A stretch of DNA of 64,000 bases. It comes from Myxococcus stipitatus. GTDB taxonomy: Bacteria; Myxococcota; Myxococcia; Myxococcales; Myxococcaceae. Under the pieces are notes generated by a model. The model was not told where the DNA came from, made no database searches, and saw nothing but the letters and a program-made list of their open reading frames with translations. The stretch spans positions 434,001 to 498,000 of the forward strand of contig NZ_JAKCFI010000005.1 in assembly GCF_021412625.1 (NCBI RefSeq), given 5' to 3'. Below, in pieces: positions 20,475-28,493 of the stretch (the stretch's first letter is position 1; each line of letters starts with the position of its first letter). The translations under genes and the position numbers were made by a program.

Positions 20475-22039
20475 TCCTCGCGCTCGCGCTCGCCGCGCTC
20501 CTGGCGGGGGCGCCTCCCGCCGCGCAGCCCGCGCGTCCCCCGGCGCCCCCTCCGAAGCCCGTGGTCCTGACGCCGTCGGAGGCCATGGAGCACAAGGCCG
20601 CCGAGCACGTGGTGCGCGAATTCGAGCGCGTCGGCCGCAGGGCGCCGACGAAGGACGGGCCGTTGGACGCGGCGGCGCGGAGGCTGGCCCGGGAGGCCCT
20701 CGCCGGCACCATCACCGGAGCGCCGGACCTGTTCACGCTCACGGAGGCCATCAGCGACGCGGAGGCCGCGGACCCCGCGCCCCGGGCGCTCGTCATCCGC
20801 GCCTGGGCCCACGCGCACGCGCTGGAGTCGCTCCAGGCGCGCACCGACCTCAACACGGAGCGCGCCTCCCACTTCGGCGTGGGCGTGGCCCTCCAGGACA
20901 AGCGCGCGGCGCTGGTGCTGCTGCTGTCGGACCGCAAGGCGGAGCTGAGGCCGTTCCCGCGCGTCATGCCGGGGGAGCGCGCCGTCCAGACGCTCTGCGG
21001 CACCCTGTCGCCGCCGCTGGGTCGCCCGGAGATCTACGTCACCCGCCCGGATGGCGAGGTCGTCAGCGTGCCGCTCACCCGCCGGGGCACTGCGGGCGCG
21101 GACTTCTGCTCGCGGCTCGACTTCATGGGGGCCGGGACGTACACCGTGGAGGTGGTGGCGCACGGCGACGCGGGGCCGGAGGTCACCTCGCTGTTCCTCA
21201 CCCAGATTGGCGAGGTCCGCCGGCGCGGCGAACGCGAGAGCAGCATCGAACCCACCACGCTCGAGGACGCGCGCCAGCTGCTCTACGAGCGCATCAATGC
21301 CTTGCGGCGCGCGCACGGCCTGGCGGAGCTGACCCCCGACCCCGTCCTGGAGCGGGTGGCCCTGGCCTACAGCCAGCGGATGTCGACGGAGGGCTTCTTC
21401 GCGCATGTCGCGCCGGATGGCTCCACGCTGACGCGCCGGCTCCCCCCCGGCACGCGCTACGGGCGGGCTGGCGAGAACCTGGGACAGGCCGCGGGGCCGC
21501 TGGCCGCGCACTTCGGCATCGAGCACAGCCCCGGCCACCGCCGCAACCTGCTGGACCCGGGCTTCCGGTTCGTGGGGCTCGGCGTGACGTTCCAGCAGGT
21601 GGGCGGACGCAACGAGGCCATCGTCACCGAGGTCTTCACCGCGTCCTCGCCCGCGGCGGCGGACCCGGAGAACCCCCGACAGGACGCCTACGACTCACTG
21701 GCCCGCTGGCGCACGGCGAAGAAGCTGCCGCCCCTGGCGCGCAGCGCGGCCCTCGAGGCGCTCGCCCAGGCCCACGCGCGACGGGCGCTGGAGCTGGACC
21801 AGCCCGCGGCCCAGCCGGGCGAATCTCCCCTGCACGAGCGGGTGTTCCAGGTGCTGCCCGACGCGGGCACGGCCGCGGTGGACTTCTTCGTGGTGTCGGA
21901 TCCGTCGACCCTGCCCGAGTCCCGCAGCGTCACCGACGCCACCAACAACCGCGTGGGCGTGGGCGTGGTGCGGGGCGACTCGAGGCGATTCGGCGCGAAG
22001 CAGTACTGGGTGGCGGTCATCTACGCCGCCGTGCACTGA
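20471..22039 (+). CDS. Exported CAP-domain protein
   Basis: A 522-residue protein with a short signal peptide (cleavage near residue 15-20) and a Pro-rich start. The central CAP (SCP/PR1-like) domain lies near 275-400: LLYERINALRRAHGLAEL, a FFAHVAPDG segment, and GRAGENLGQAAGP with HSPGHRRNLLDPGF. The usual His-Glu pairs of the fold appear (His in FFAH, Glu in AGEN, His in SPGHR). The N- and C-terminal thirds are not recognised. CAP proteins are secreted and bind lipids or divalent metals; no function is proved. It shares an operon with the DUF721 gene. Confidence 0.83.
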   Translation: MILALALAALLAGAPPAAQPARPPAPPPKPVVLTPSEAMEHKAAEHVVREFERVGRRAPTKDGPLDAAARRLAREALAGTITGAPDLFTLTEAISDAEAADPAPRALVIRAWAHAHALESLQARTDLNTERASHFGVGVALQDKRAALVLLLSDRKAELRPFPRVMPGERAVQTLCGTLSPPLGRPEIYVTRPDGEVVSVPLTRRGTAGADFCSRLDFMGAGTYTVEVVAHGDAGPEVTSLFLTQIGEVRRRGERESSIEPTTLEDARQLLYERINALRRAHGLAELTPDPVLERVALAYSQRMSTEGFFAHVAPDGSTLTRRLPPGTRYGRAGENLGQAAGPLAAHFGIEHSPGHRRNLLDPGFRFVGLGVTFQQVGGRNEAIVTEVFTASSPAAADPENPRQDAYDSLARWRTAKKLPPLARSAALEALAQAHARRALELDQPAAQPGESPLHERVFQVLPDAGTAAVDFFVVSDPSTLPESRSVTDATNNRVGVGVVRGDSRRFGAKQYWVAVIYAAVH

Positions 22040-22057
22040 CGGACGCGGCGCCCATGT

Positions 22058-22088
22058 GGGGTGCCCCTCTCCACGACGGGGCCTCCCC
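22058..22088. terminator. Hairpin between convergent genes
   Basis: GGGG-T-GCCCC and GGGGC-CT-CCCC form a 9-bp stem with a small bulge and a 10-nt loop between the two convergent stops. Confidence 0.4.
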
Positions 22089-22111
22089 GCACACGGTGGA
22101 GCGCTGCGAAC

Positions 22112-22345
22112 TCAGACCGGACGACGCTGCGTGGCGTAGGCCTCCAGCCCCATCTGGGGAGGCGCCACATGCTGGTACATCGGGCACTTCATGCACGTGA
22201 AGGACTGCCAACCGCGCCGGACGGCTTCATCCAGACAGTTGTCATACTGGTGGCAGTTCAGATTGCGGTGCGTCTCGACGCCGGCACGCTTGGGCCCGGC
22301 CTCGGGATTGATGGTTTGCGGCAGATCGGCTGGACACGGCTTCAT
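22112..22345 (-). CDS. Small Cys-rich protein, likely metal-binding
   Basis: A 77-residue protein starting at the ATG at 22345, with GGAGGG 5 nt upstream. Cysteines occur as NLNCHQYDNC and TCMKC, four of them well placed for a zinc or iron-sulfur site. A Trp/Phe core (RGWQSFTC) lies between. There is no signal peptide, so it is cytoplasmic. I recognise the layout as common in myxobacteria but know no function. The start region at 22513 that is in frame is Arg/Pro-rich and is unlikely to be translated. Confidence 0.7.
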   Translation of the reverse strand: MKPCPADLPQTINPEAGPKRAGVETHRNLNCHQYDNCLDEAVRRGWQSFTCMKCPMYQHVAPPQMGLEAYATQRRPV

Positions 22346-22564
22346 GGAGCCCTCCCTCTGTGCTGTTTCCCCCCCGAGCGCTGGAACAAGCAGTGTTTCC
22401 GGACGACAAAGCCCGCCTGGAAGACAGCGGACCGGAGTAGCGCGAAACGGCCGCGCAAAGTAGTGATGCACCCCCGGTGACGCAACGGGTCGCCTGCTTC
22501 GACCCAAGAGCACGTAATCGCCTGAACGCGTTCAGCGAATGCGACGGGTGACGAACACTTCGGA

Positions 22565-22604
22565 CCGGCCCGATGGCGCGCGGATTTAGGACTTGTCGGG
22601 CCGG
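22565..22604 (+). repeat. Inverted repeat upstream of the lytic transglycosylase
   Basis: CCGGCCCGA (22565-22573) and TCGGGCCGG (22596-22604) are perfect 9-bp arms with a 22-nt spacer, about 95 bp before the gene at 22697. It could be an operator or a leader stem. Confidence 0.5.
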
Positions 22605-22696
22605 CTGTCAAACCACCCCCTCTCCCGCGAGGGGAATGCCACACTCGCGCATCCCGTTGGCAAGCCGCAAAGCCGCGTCGTGAAAGGAAGAAACAC

Positions 22697-24832
22697 ATGA
22701 GCTGGACGGGGTGGGTCGCGGGGTGGCTGGTAGGGGTGTCTCTCGGACAATCCCCGACAACCCTGGAGGCCGTGCGACTCCACAAGCCGGAGGCGACCCT
22801 GCTGGCGCGGCAGGAGCTGGAGGCCTGCGTGGCGCGCGGGTGCCCGGACGCGGGGAGGCTCGCCCTGCTGGCGGGCACGCTGGCCTTGTCGGACGGACAG
22901 GCCGCGGAGGCTCGCGACGTGCTGGCGTCGACACCGGCGCCCGCGCTGCTGGAGCCCTATCGCGCCTTCTACCTGGGGCAGGCGCGCTTCTACTCCGACG
23001 ACGCGGAGGGCGCGGCGCGCGAGTTCTCGCGGGTGGTGGAGGCAGGCGCGCCGTCGGTGCTGACGGCGCGGGCCCGCGCGCGGCTCGGCGAGGCCTTGTT
23101 GAAGGCGGGCAAGGCGAAGCAGGCGCTGGGCGTGCTGGACGCGGCGCTGAAGGCCACCCCGTCCCCGGAGCTGCTCTTCCAGCGCGCCCAGGCGCGAGGC
23201 GCCACGGGCAACCTCGCGGGCCAGCAGGCGGACCTGCTGGCGTTGGCGCTGCGCTCTCCGCTGCACCCCTACGCTGACGAGGCGTTGAAGTGGCTCACCG
23301 AGACGCGCCGGCCGGCGGTGAAGCTGGGCCTCGCCGAGCGCACGCGACGGGCGGAGGGGTTCCTGGACGGTGGCGCCCCCCAGCGCGCGCTCGACGAGCT
23401 CGACGCGCTCGGCGACGCGAAGCAGCCGAAGGACGCGGCGGCGAAGGTGGCGCTGCTGCGCGCCAGGGGGCTGTTCGCGGTGGGCCGCGAGCAGGACGCG
23501 CTGAAGGTGCTCGAGGTGGCGCGCAAGGGCCCTCCCGAGGTGGCGGCGGACGCGGCGCTCCTGCTCGCGCGCCGGGCGCTGAAGTCCGACGACAACGCGA
23601 AGGCGCGCGAGCTGATGGCGGCGCTCGACCAGAAGTACGCCTCGCAGTCCGCCGGGGAGGAAGGCGCGTTCTTCGCGGGCTGGCTGGACCTGCAGGCGGG
23701 TCGCTTCGCGGACGCGGCGAAGGCCTTCGCGGCGCACGGCGAGCGGTACGCGCGCTCGCGCCGCCGCGACGAGGGGCTGTGGTTCCGCGCGCTGGCGCAG
23801 CTGCGCCTGGGCGAGTTCACGCAGGCGCGCGCGTCGCTGGAGTCGCTGGTGACGACGTTCCCGCGCAGCTCGCTCGCGCCGCAGGCGCGCTATTGGATGA
23901 CGCGCAGCCGGGAGCTGGCCGGCGCGGGCGCGGCGGAGGTGGGTCCGGAGTACGAGCGCATCATCGCCGTCGCCCCGGCCTCGTTCTACGCGCTGCTGGC
24001 CACGGAGCGGCTGAAGGAGCTGGGGCGCGCGGCCCCGGCGCTCTTCCCGAGTCCGCCGCGGGCCCTCGCGCTGCCGCGTCCGCCGGAGCTCGAGCTGGCG
24101 GTGGAGCTGACGCGCGCGGGGCTGTTCCGGGACGCGGCGGACGAGGTGGAGGCCCACGCCGCGCGGCTGCGCTCCGCGGACCAGGCCCTGCCCTTCGCGC
24201 ACGCGCTGTTGAGCCTGGGCGAGTTCGGCCACGCGCACGCGGTGGCGGCGCGGCACCTGTGGGGCCGGGCCTTCGGCGCCCGCGAGCCGGACGCGCTGGC
24301 GGCCTTCTACCCCCGGGCCTTCTCCAACGCCGTCGAGGAGGCGGCGAGCGCCCACAAGGTCGACCCGTTCCTGGTGTGGGCCATCATGCGGCGGGAGAGC
24401 GCCTTCAAGCCGGAGGTGATGAGCCTGGCGGACGCCCGCGGGCTGATGCAGATCATCCCCAAGACGGCGACGGCCATCGCCCAGAAGCTCGCGGAGCCGG
24501 CGCCCGCGCCCGCGGACCTCTTCTCACCCGAGCGCAACATCCGCTACGGCGCCTGGTACCTCGCGAAGCTCATGGAGCGCTTCTCGCACCCGGTGCTGGC
24601 CGCCGCGGCCTACAACGCGGGCCCGGGCGCCGCGGTGAAGTGGGCTCGCGAGCGCGGCGACCTGCCCCTGGACCTGTTCGTCGAATCCATCCCGTTCCGC
24701 GAGACGCGCGGCTACGTGAAGCAGGTGGTGGCCGACCTCTTCCTCTACCACGCCTTCTACGACACGAAGGGCGAGCAACCCCGGCTCCCGCTGGTGGTGC
24801 CCGCCCCCGCCTCGGACGGCGTGTCGTTCTGA
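22697..24832 (+). CDS. Soluble lytic murein transglycosylase (Slt family)
   Basis: A 711-residue periplasmic enzyme that cleaves peptidoglycan to 1,6-anhydromuropeptides. It has a short signal peptide (residues 1-19), a long helical TPR-like superhelix (about 30-530) and a C-terminal SLT domain (about 545-690). The catalytic glutamate is Glu567 in MRRESAF; the downstream GLMQIIPKTA and AAYNAGPG motifs are intact. Ribosome site AAAGGAAG lies 6 nt before the ATG. Overall arrangement and length match E. coli Slt70 but are a little longer. Confidence 0.93.
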   Translation: MSWTGWVAGWLVGVSLGQSPTTLEAVRLHKPEATLLARQELEACVARGCPDAGRLALLAGTLALSDGQAAEARDVLASTPAPALLEPYRAFYLGQARFYSDDAEGAAREFSRVVEAGAPSVLTARARARLGEALLKAGKAKQALGVLDAALKATPSPELLFQRAQARGATGNLAGQQADLLALALRSPLHPYADEALKWLTETRRPAVKLGLAERTRRAEGFLDGGAPQRALDELDALGDAKQPKDAAAKVALLRARGLFAVGREQDALKVLEVARKGPPEVAADAALLLARRALKSDDNAKARELMAALDQKYASQSAGEEGAFFAGWLDLQAGRFADAAKAFAAHGERYARSRRRDEGLWFRALAQLRLGEFTQARASLESLVTTFPRSSLAPQARYWMTRSRELAGAGAAEVGPEYERIIAVAPASFYALLATERLKELGRAAPALFPSPPRALALPRPPELELAVELTRAGLFRDAADEVEAHAARLRSADQALPFAHALLSLGEFGHAHAVAARHLWGRAFGAREPDALAAFYPRAFSNAVEEAASAHKVDPFLVWAIMRRESAFKPEVMSLADARGLMQIIPKTATAIAQKLAEPAPAPADLFSPERNIRYGAWYLAKLMERFSHPVLAAAAYNAGPGAAVKWARERGDLPLDLFVESIPFRETRGYVKQVVADLFLYHAFYDTKGEQPRLPLVVPAPASDGVSF

Positions 24833-24841
24833 CGCCCCCGG

Positions 24842-24864
24842 CGCGCGGGCGCGCTACCCGCGCG
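24842..24864 (+). terminator. Hairpin overlapping the convergent cmk end
   Basis: CGCGCGGG / CCCGCGCG, an 8-bp perfect stem with a 7-nt loop, starts 9 bp after the transglycosylase stop and runs over the last codons of cmk. Confidence 0.4.
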
Positions 24865-25546
24865 CGGCCATGCGGCGGAGGATCTCCGCCTCCATGGAGT
24901 GGACGACGACGGACAGCGGCATGCTGCTGGAGTCGACGCGGATGGCGTCCTCCGCGGCCTTGAGGGGGGCCACGGCGCGCGCGGAGTCGTCCTTGTCGCG
25001 CTTGGTCTGGTCCGCCAGCACGTCGTCCAGGCTGCTCTCCACGCCCTTCTGGAACAGCTCCTCGAAGCGCCGCCGCGCGCGCACCTCGGGGCTCGCCTCC
25101 AGGAAGAACTTCGCGTCCGCGTCCGGGAACACCACCGTGCCGATGTCGCGCCCCTCCAGGATGGAGCCCTTCGCGGACTCCAGCGCGAGCCGGCGCTGGA
25201 GCTGGAGCAGCCCCGCGCGCACCACCGGACGGCTGGAGACCTGCGAGGCGGCCATGGAGATCTCCGGCGAGCGGATCTCCCCCGACACGTCCTGGCCCCC
25301 GAGGAACACGCGGTTCTCCTCGCCCACCACCAGGAAGTGGATGTGGACGCGGCCGAGCAGCTCGCCCAGGCGCGCGTCGTCGTCGTAGGCGATGCCCTCG
25401 CGCGTCGCCATCAACGCCACGCACCGGTAGATGGCGCCGGTGTCCACCAGCGAGAAGCCGAGCCGCCGCGCCAGGAGCTTGGACACGGTGGACTTGCCGG
25501 CGCCCGCGGGGCCGTCGATGGCGACGATGAAGCACCGCTGACTCAC
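24854..25546 (-). CDS. cmk: Cytidylate kinase
   Basis: A 230-residue kinase that phosphorylates CMP and dCMP with ATP. The P-loop GPAGAGKST is at 12-20; DTGAIYRCVAL and the GRDIGTVVFPDADAKFFLEAS motif of the CMP-binding/lid region are present. Length is normal for the family. It is the last gene of the accA-hisC-cmk run; its ATG overlaps the hisC stop by 4 bp. Confidence 0.95.
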   Translation of the reverse strand: MSQRCFIVAIDGPAGAGKSTVSKLLARRLGFSLVDTGAIYRCVALMATREGIAYDDDARLGELLGRVHIHFLVVGEENRVFLGGQDVSGEIRSPEISMAASQVSSRPVVRAGLLQLQRRLALESAKGSILEGRDIGTVVFPDADAKFFLEASPEVRARRRFEELFQKGVESSLDDVLADQTKRDKDDSARAVAPLKAAEDAIRVDSSSMPLSVVVHSMEAEILRRMAARG

Positions 25547-26634
25547 GCGAGCACCTCCTTCAACGCCCGCACGCAGCGCTCGTTCTCCGCGGGGGTGCCC
25601 ACGGAGATGCGCAGGCAGGTGGGGAAGCCGCCGCCCGCGAACGGACGCACGATGACGCCCTTGCGCAGCAGCAGCTCGTACAGCTCCGTGGACGAGCGCT
25701 GGAAGTCCGCGAACACGAAGTTGGCGTGGCTGCGCGTCAGGCGGATGCCCAGCTTGGGCAGCTCCGCCTCGAAGTACCGCAGCCCGTTCCGGTTGTTCTC
25801 GCGCGTGCGCTGGACGTGCTCGACGTCCTCGAGCGCCGCCAGGCCCGCCGCCTGCGCCACCACCGTCAGGTTGAAGGGCATGCGCGTGCGCTGCACGTAC
25901 GTCGCCAGCTTCGCGTCCATCACCCCGTAGCCCAGGCGGATGCCGGCCAGGCCGTGGATCTTGCTGAAGGTGCGCAGCGCCACCAGGTTCGGGAAGCGCC
26001 GGAACAGCTCCACGCCGCTGACGTACTCGGGCCAGTCCACGAACTCGAAGTAGGCCTCGTCGTAGGCGACGAGCACCTCCGGGGGGACCTTCGCCAGGAA
26101 GGCCTCCAGTTCCGCGCGGCCGAACGCGGTGCCCGTGGGGTTGTCCGGGTTGGCCAGGAACACCAGCCGCGTGCGCGGCGTCACCGCGCGCGCCATGGCC
26201 TCCAGGTCATACTGGAAGCCCTCGCGCATGGGCACCTCGACGAAGGGGCGGCCATGGGCCTGCGCGGAGATGCGGTAGGCGGAGAAGGAGTTCCGGCACA
26301 GGAGGATTTCGTCCTCCGGCGTGGTGAAGGTGCGGATGAGCAGCTCGATGAGCTCGTTCGAGCCGCTGCCCAGCACCACCTCCTGCGGCTGCACGCCCAG
26401 CGACTCGGCCAGACGGCGCACCAGGTGGAACGACGTGGCGTCGGGGTACAGGTGCACGTTGGCGGACGCGCGGCGCATCGCCTCCAGGGCCCGGGGAGAG
26501 GGCCCCAGCGGGTTTTCATTGGAGGCGAGCTTGATGACGCCCGTCAGGCCGAACTCGCGTTCGGTCTCCTCGATGGGCTTGCCCGGAACGTACGGCTTGA
26601 GCGTCTCGACGTGAGGAGGAACCAGGGGTCGCAT
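25543..26634 (-). CDS. hisC: Histidinol-phosphate aminotransferase
   Basis: A 363-residue class I/II PLP aminotransferase of histidine biosynthesis. Landmarks are GSNELIELLI, NPDNPTG, AYDEAYFEF and the PLP lysine Lys225 in TFSKIHGLAGIRLGYG. Length is typical. The gene follows accA by 27 bp and overlaps cmk by 4 bp, so it is co-transcribed with both; no other his genes are nearby. A related substrate (for example another aromatic amino-acid precursor) cannot be excluded from sequence alone. Confidence 0.92.
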   Translation of the reverse strand: MRPLVPPHVETLKPYVPGKPIEETEREFGLTGVIKLASNENPLGPSPRALEAMRRASANVHLYPDATSFHLVRRLAESLGVQPQEVVLGSGSNELIELLIRTFTTPEDEILLCRNSFSAYRISAQAHGRPFVEVPMREGFQYDLEAMARAVTPRTRLVFLANPDNPTGTAFGRAELEAFLAKVPPEVLVAYDEAYFEFVDWPEYVSGVELFRRFPNLVALRTFSKIHGLAGIRLGYGVMDAKLATYVQRTRMPFNLTVVAQAAGLAALEDVEHVQRTRENNRNGLRYFEAELPKLGIRLTRSHANFVFADFQRSSTELYELLLRKGVIVRPFAGGGFPTCLRISVGTPAENERCVRALKEVLA

Positions 26635-26661
26635 GGAGGAGTCCGCCAGGGAATGGGTGCG

Positions 26662-27630
26662 TCAGCGCCCGGAGAACATGCCGAACGCGCGGAACTTCGC
26701 GTACCGGTCCTTGACCAGCCCGTCCGGAGACAGCTCCGACAACTGGGTCAGGTGCTTGCGCAGGACCTTGCCCAGGGACTCGGCCGTCCTGGCCGGGTCG
26801 CGGTGCGCGCCCCCTGGCGGCTCGGGGACGACCTCGTCGACGATCTTCATCTGGAGCAGGTCCGCCGCGGTGGGCTTCATCGCGTCCGCCGCCTTGTCCG
26901 CCTTGCCCGCGTCGCGGAAGAGGATGGAGGCGCAGCCCTCCGGGGTGATGACGGAGTAGACGCTGTTCTGGAGCATCAGCACGCGGTTGCCCACGCCAAT
27001 GGCCAGCGCGCCGCCGGAGCCACCCTCGCCCACCACCGTGGAGATGATGGGCACGCGCAGCCGGCTCATGACCTCCAGGTTGACGGCGATGGCCTCCGCC
27101 TGACCGCGCTCCTCCGCGCCCATGCCCGGGTACGCGCCCGGCGTGTCCACGAAGGTGAGGATGGGCTTCTCCATGCGCTCGGCCAGCTCCATGAGCCGAC
27201 ACGCCTTGCGGTAGCCCTCCGGGCGCGGCATGCCGAAGTTGCGCGCCATGTTCTCCTTGGTGTTGCGCCCCTTCTGGTGGCCAATCACCATCACCGGCTT
27301 GCCGTCGAAGCGCGCGAAGCCACCGACGATGGACGGGTCCTCCCCGAAGCGCCGGTCGCCACACAGCTCCACGAAGTCCGTGAACAGGTGGTTGACGTAG
27401 TCCAGGAAGTACGGCCGGGCCGGGTGGCGCGACATCTGCACCACCTGCCACCGCGACAGGTCGCTGAAGATCTCCGTCTGGAGCTTCTTCGCCTTCTTCT
27501 CGAGCTTGGAAATCTCCGAGGTGAAGTCCACCGAGCCGCTGGTGGACAACGCCTTGAGCTCATCGATCTTCTTCTCCAGTTCGATGAGCGGGCGCTCGAA
27601 GTCGAGCGCGAAGCCAATACCGGTTGCCAT
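26662..27630 (-). CDS. accA: Acetyl-CoA carboxylase carboxyltransferase subunit alpha
   Basis: A 322-residue subunit of acetyl-CoA carboxylase that moves the carboxyl from carboxybiotin to acetyl-CoA, the first step of fatty-acid synthesis. It begins with the typical helical N-terminus ([17 protein letters not shown]), then [13 protein letters not shown]-like text ([17 protein letters not shown]), [33 protein letters not shown] and [15 protein letters not shown]. Length is normal. It heads the accA-hisC-cmk operon. Confidence 0.96.
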   Translation of the reverse strand: MATGIGFALDFERPLIELEKKIDELKALSTSGSVDFTSEISKLEKKAKKLQTEIFSDLSRWQVVQMSRHPARPYFLDYVNHLFTDFVELCGDRRFGEDPSIVGGFARFDGKPVMVIGHQKGRNTKENMARNFGMPRPEGYRKACRLMELAERMEKPILTFVDTPGAYPGMGAEERGQAEAIAVNLEVMSRLRVPIISTVVGEGGSGGALAIGVGNRVLMLQNSVYSVITPEGCASILFRDAGKADKAADAMKPTAADLLQMKIVDEVVPEPPGGAHRDPARTAESLGKVLRKHLTQLSELSPDGLVKDRYAKFRAFGMFSGR

Positions 27631-27636
27631 GGCGCC

Positions 27637-27666
27637 GAACTAGCACCAGCGTAAGGCGGCTTTCAA
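27637..27666 (-). promoter_or_regulatory. Candidate promoter of accA-hisC-cmk
   Basis: On the minus strand TTGAAA (27661-27666) and TAGTTC (27637-27642) are 18 bp apart. The -10 box ends only 6 bp before the ATG, so the transcript would be almost leaderless. Confidence 0.3.
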
Positions 27667-27722
27667 CGCGCAAGCGGTTACGCACCGCACCGAATTTCGG
27701 CCGGCCCACACCTGGGAGAGCC

Positions 27723-28409
27723 ATGCTCCATGCCCTGTCGCTGCTCGTCCTGGCGTTGACCGCCACCCCGCCCCCTCCCTCGGCGCGGGCCCTCAACACG
27801 GAGGGCTTCCGCCTCTACCAGGCGGGCCGCTACCCGGAGGCGCTGGAGAAGTTCCAGAAGGCCGCCCGGGACGCCCCGGAGTACGCCCTGGCCCGCTACA
27901 ACGTCGCGGCCACCCTGGGCGTGCTGCGCAAGCAGGGCCGGGTCTGCGAGTTCGGCGCCCACCGGGACGTCATCGTCGAACACCTCACCCAGGCCGTGAA
28001 GCAGGATGCCCGCAGGCTGGCGCGAGCCCGCCAGGACGCGGACCTGGACCCCATCCGCGACACCCTGGGCTGGCAGCGGCTGCTGGGCCGCTCCCCGGAG
28101 CGGGAGACGGACGTGCCCACCCTGCTGCGCGCCGTGTCCTGGTACGGCCCGGCGACGGGAATCCACGGCAGCACCCGGGGCCTGCGCTTCCTTTCCCGGG
28201 GCCGCGTCCGCGCGTGGACCCTCTCCGTGGACGACGAGGGCCGGGGCCGGCGCGTGGAAGTCCCGGGCACCTACGCGGTGCGGGGCAGGACGGTGGTGCT
28301 GAACCTGGAGGGCCAGCCCCGCAGCGAGGGGACCCTCACCGCGGCTGGCGCCCTCACCTTCCCCGACCTGGGGACCTTCACCGACTCGCCCGCCGAGTGC
28401 GACGCCTGA
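27723..28409 (+). CDS. Exported TPR protein, unknown function
   Basis: A 228-residue protein with a short signal peptide (cleavage near SARA, about residue 20) and one and a half TPR motifs (LNTEGFRLYQAGRYPEALEKF, YALARYNVAATLGVL, quoted in part). The C-terminal half is beta-rich (VRAWTLSVDDEGRGRRVEVPG) and resembles a lipocalin-like or DUF-type fold. GGGAG precedes the ATG. It is divergent from accA. Confidence 0.75.
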   Translation: MLHALSLLVLALTATPPPPSARALNTEGFRLYQAGRYPEALEKFQKAARDAPEYALARYNVAATLGVLRKQGRVCEFGAHRDVIVEHLTQAVKQDARRLARARQDADLDPIRDTLGWQRLLGRSPERETDVPTLLRAVSWYGPATGIHGSTRGLRFLSRGRVRAWTLSVDDEGRGRRVEVPGTYAVRGRTVVLNLEGQPRSEGTLTAAGALTFPDLGTFTDSPAECDA

Positions 28410-28433
28410 GGACGGGGAGGCAGGAAACGACGA

Positions 28434-28474
28434 AGGGCCACGGACCGGCGCACGGCGCCTGGCTCCGCGGCCCT
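28434..28474. terminator. Hairpin between convergent genes
   Basis: AGGGCCACGG (28434-28443) pairs with CCGCGGCCCT (28465-28474) in 9 of 10 positions, and a smaller GGCGC / GCGCC stem lies within the loop. It sits between the TPR gene and the ATPase gene. Confidence 0.5.
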
Positions 28475-28493
28475 CGCTCGGCGGGAGGCCGGA

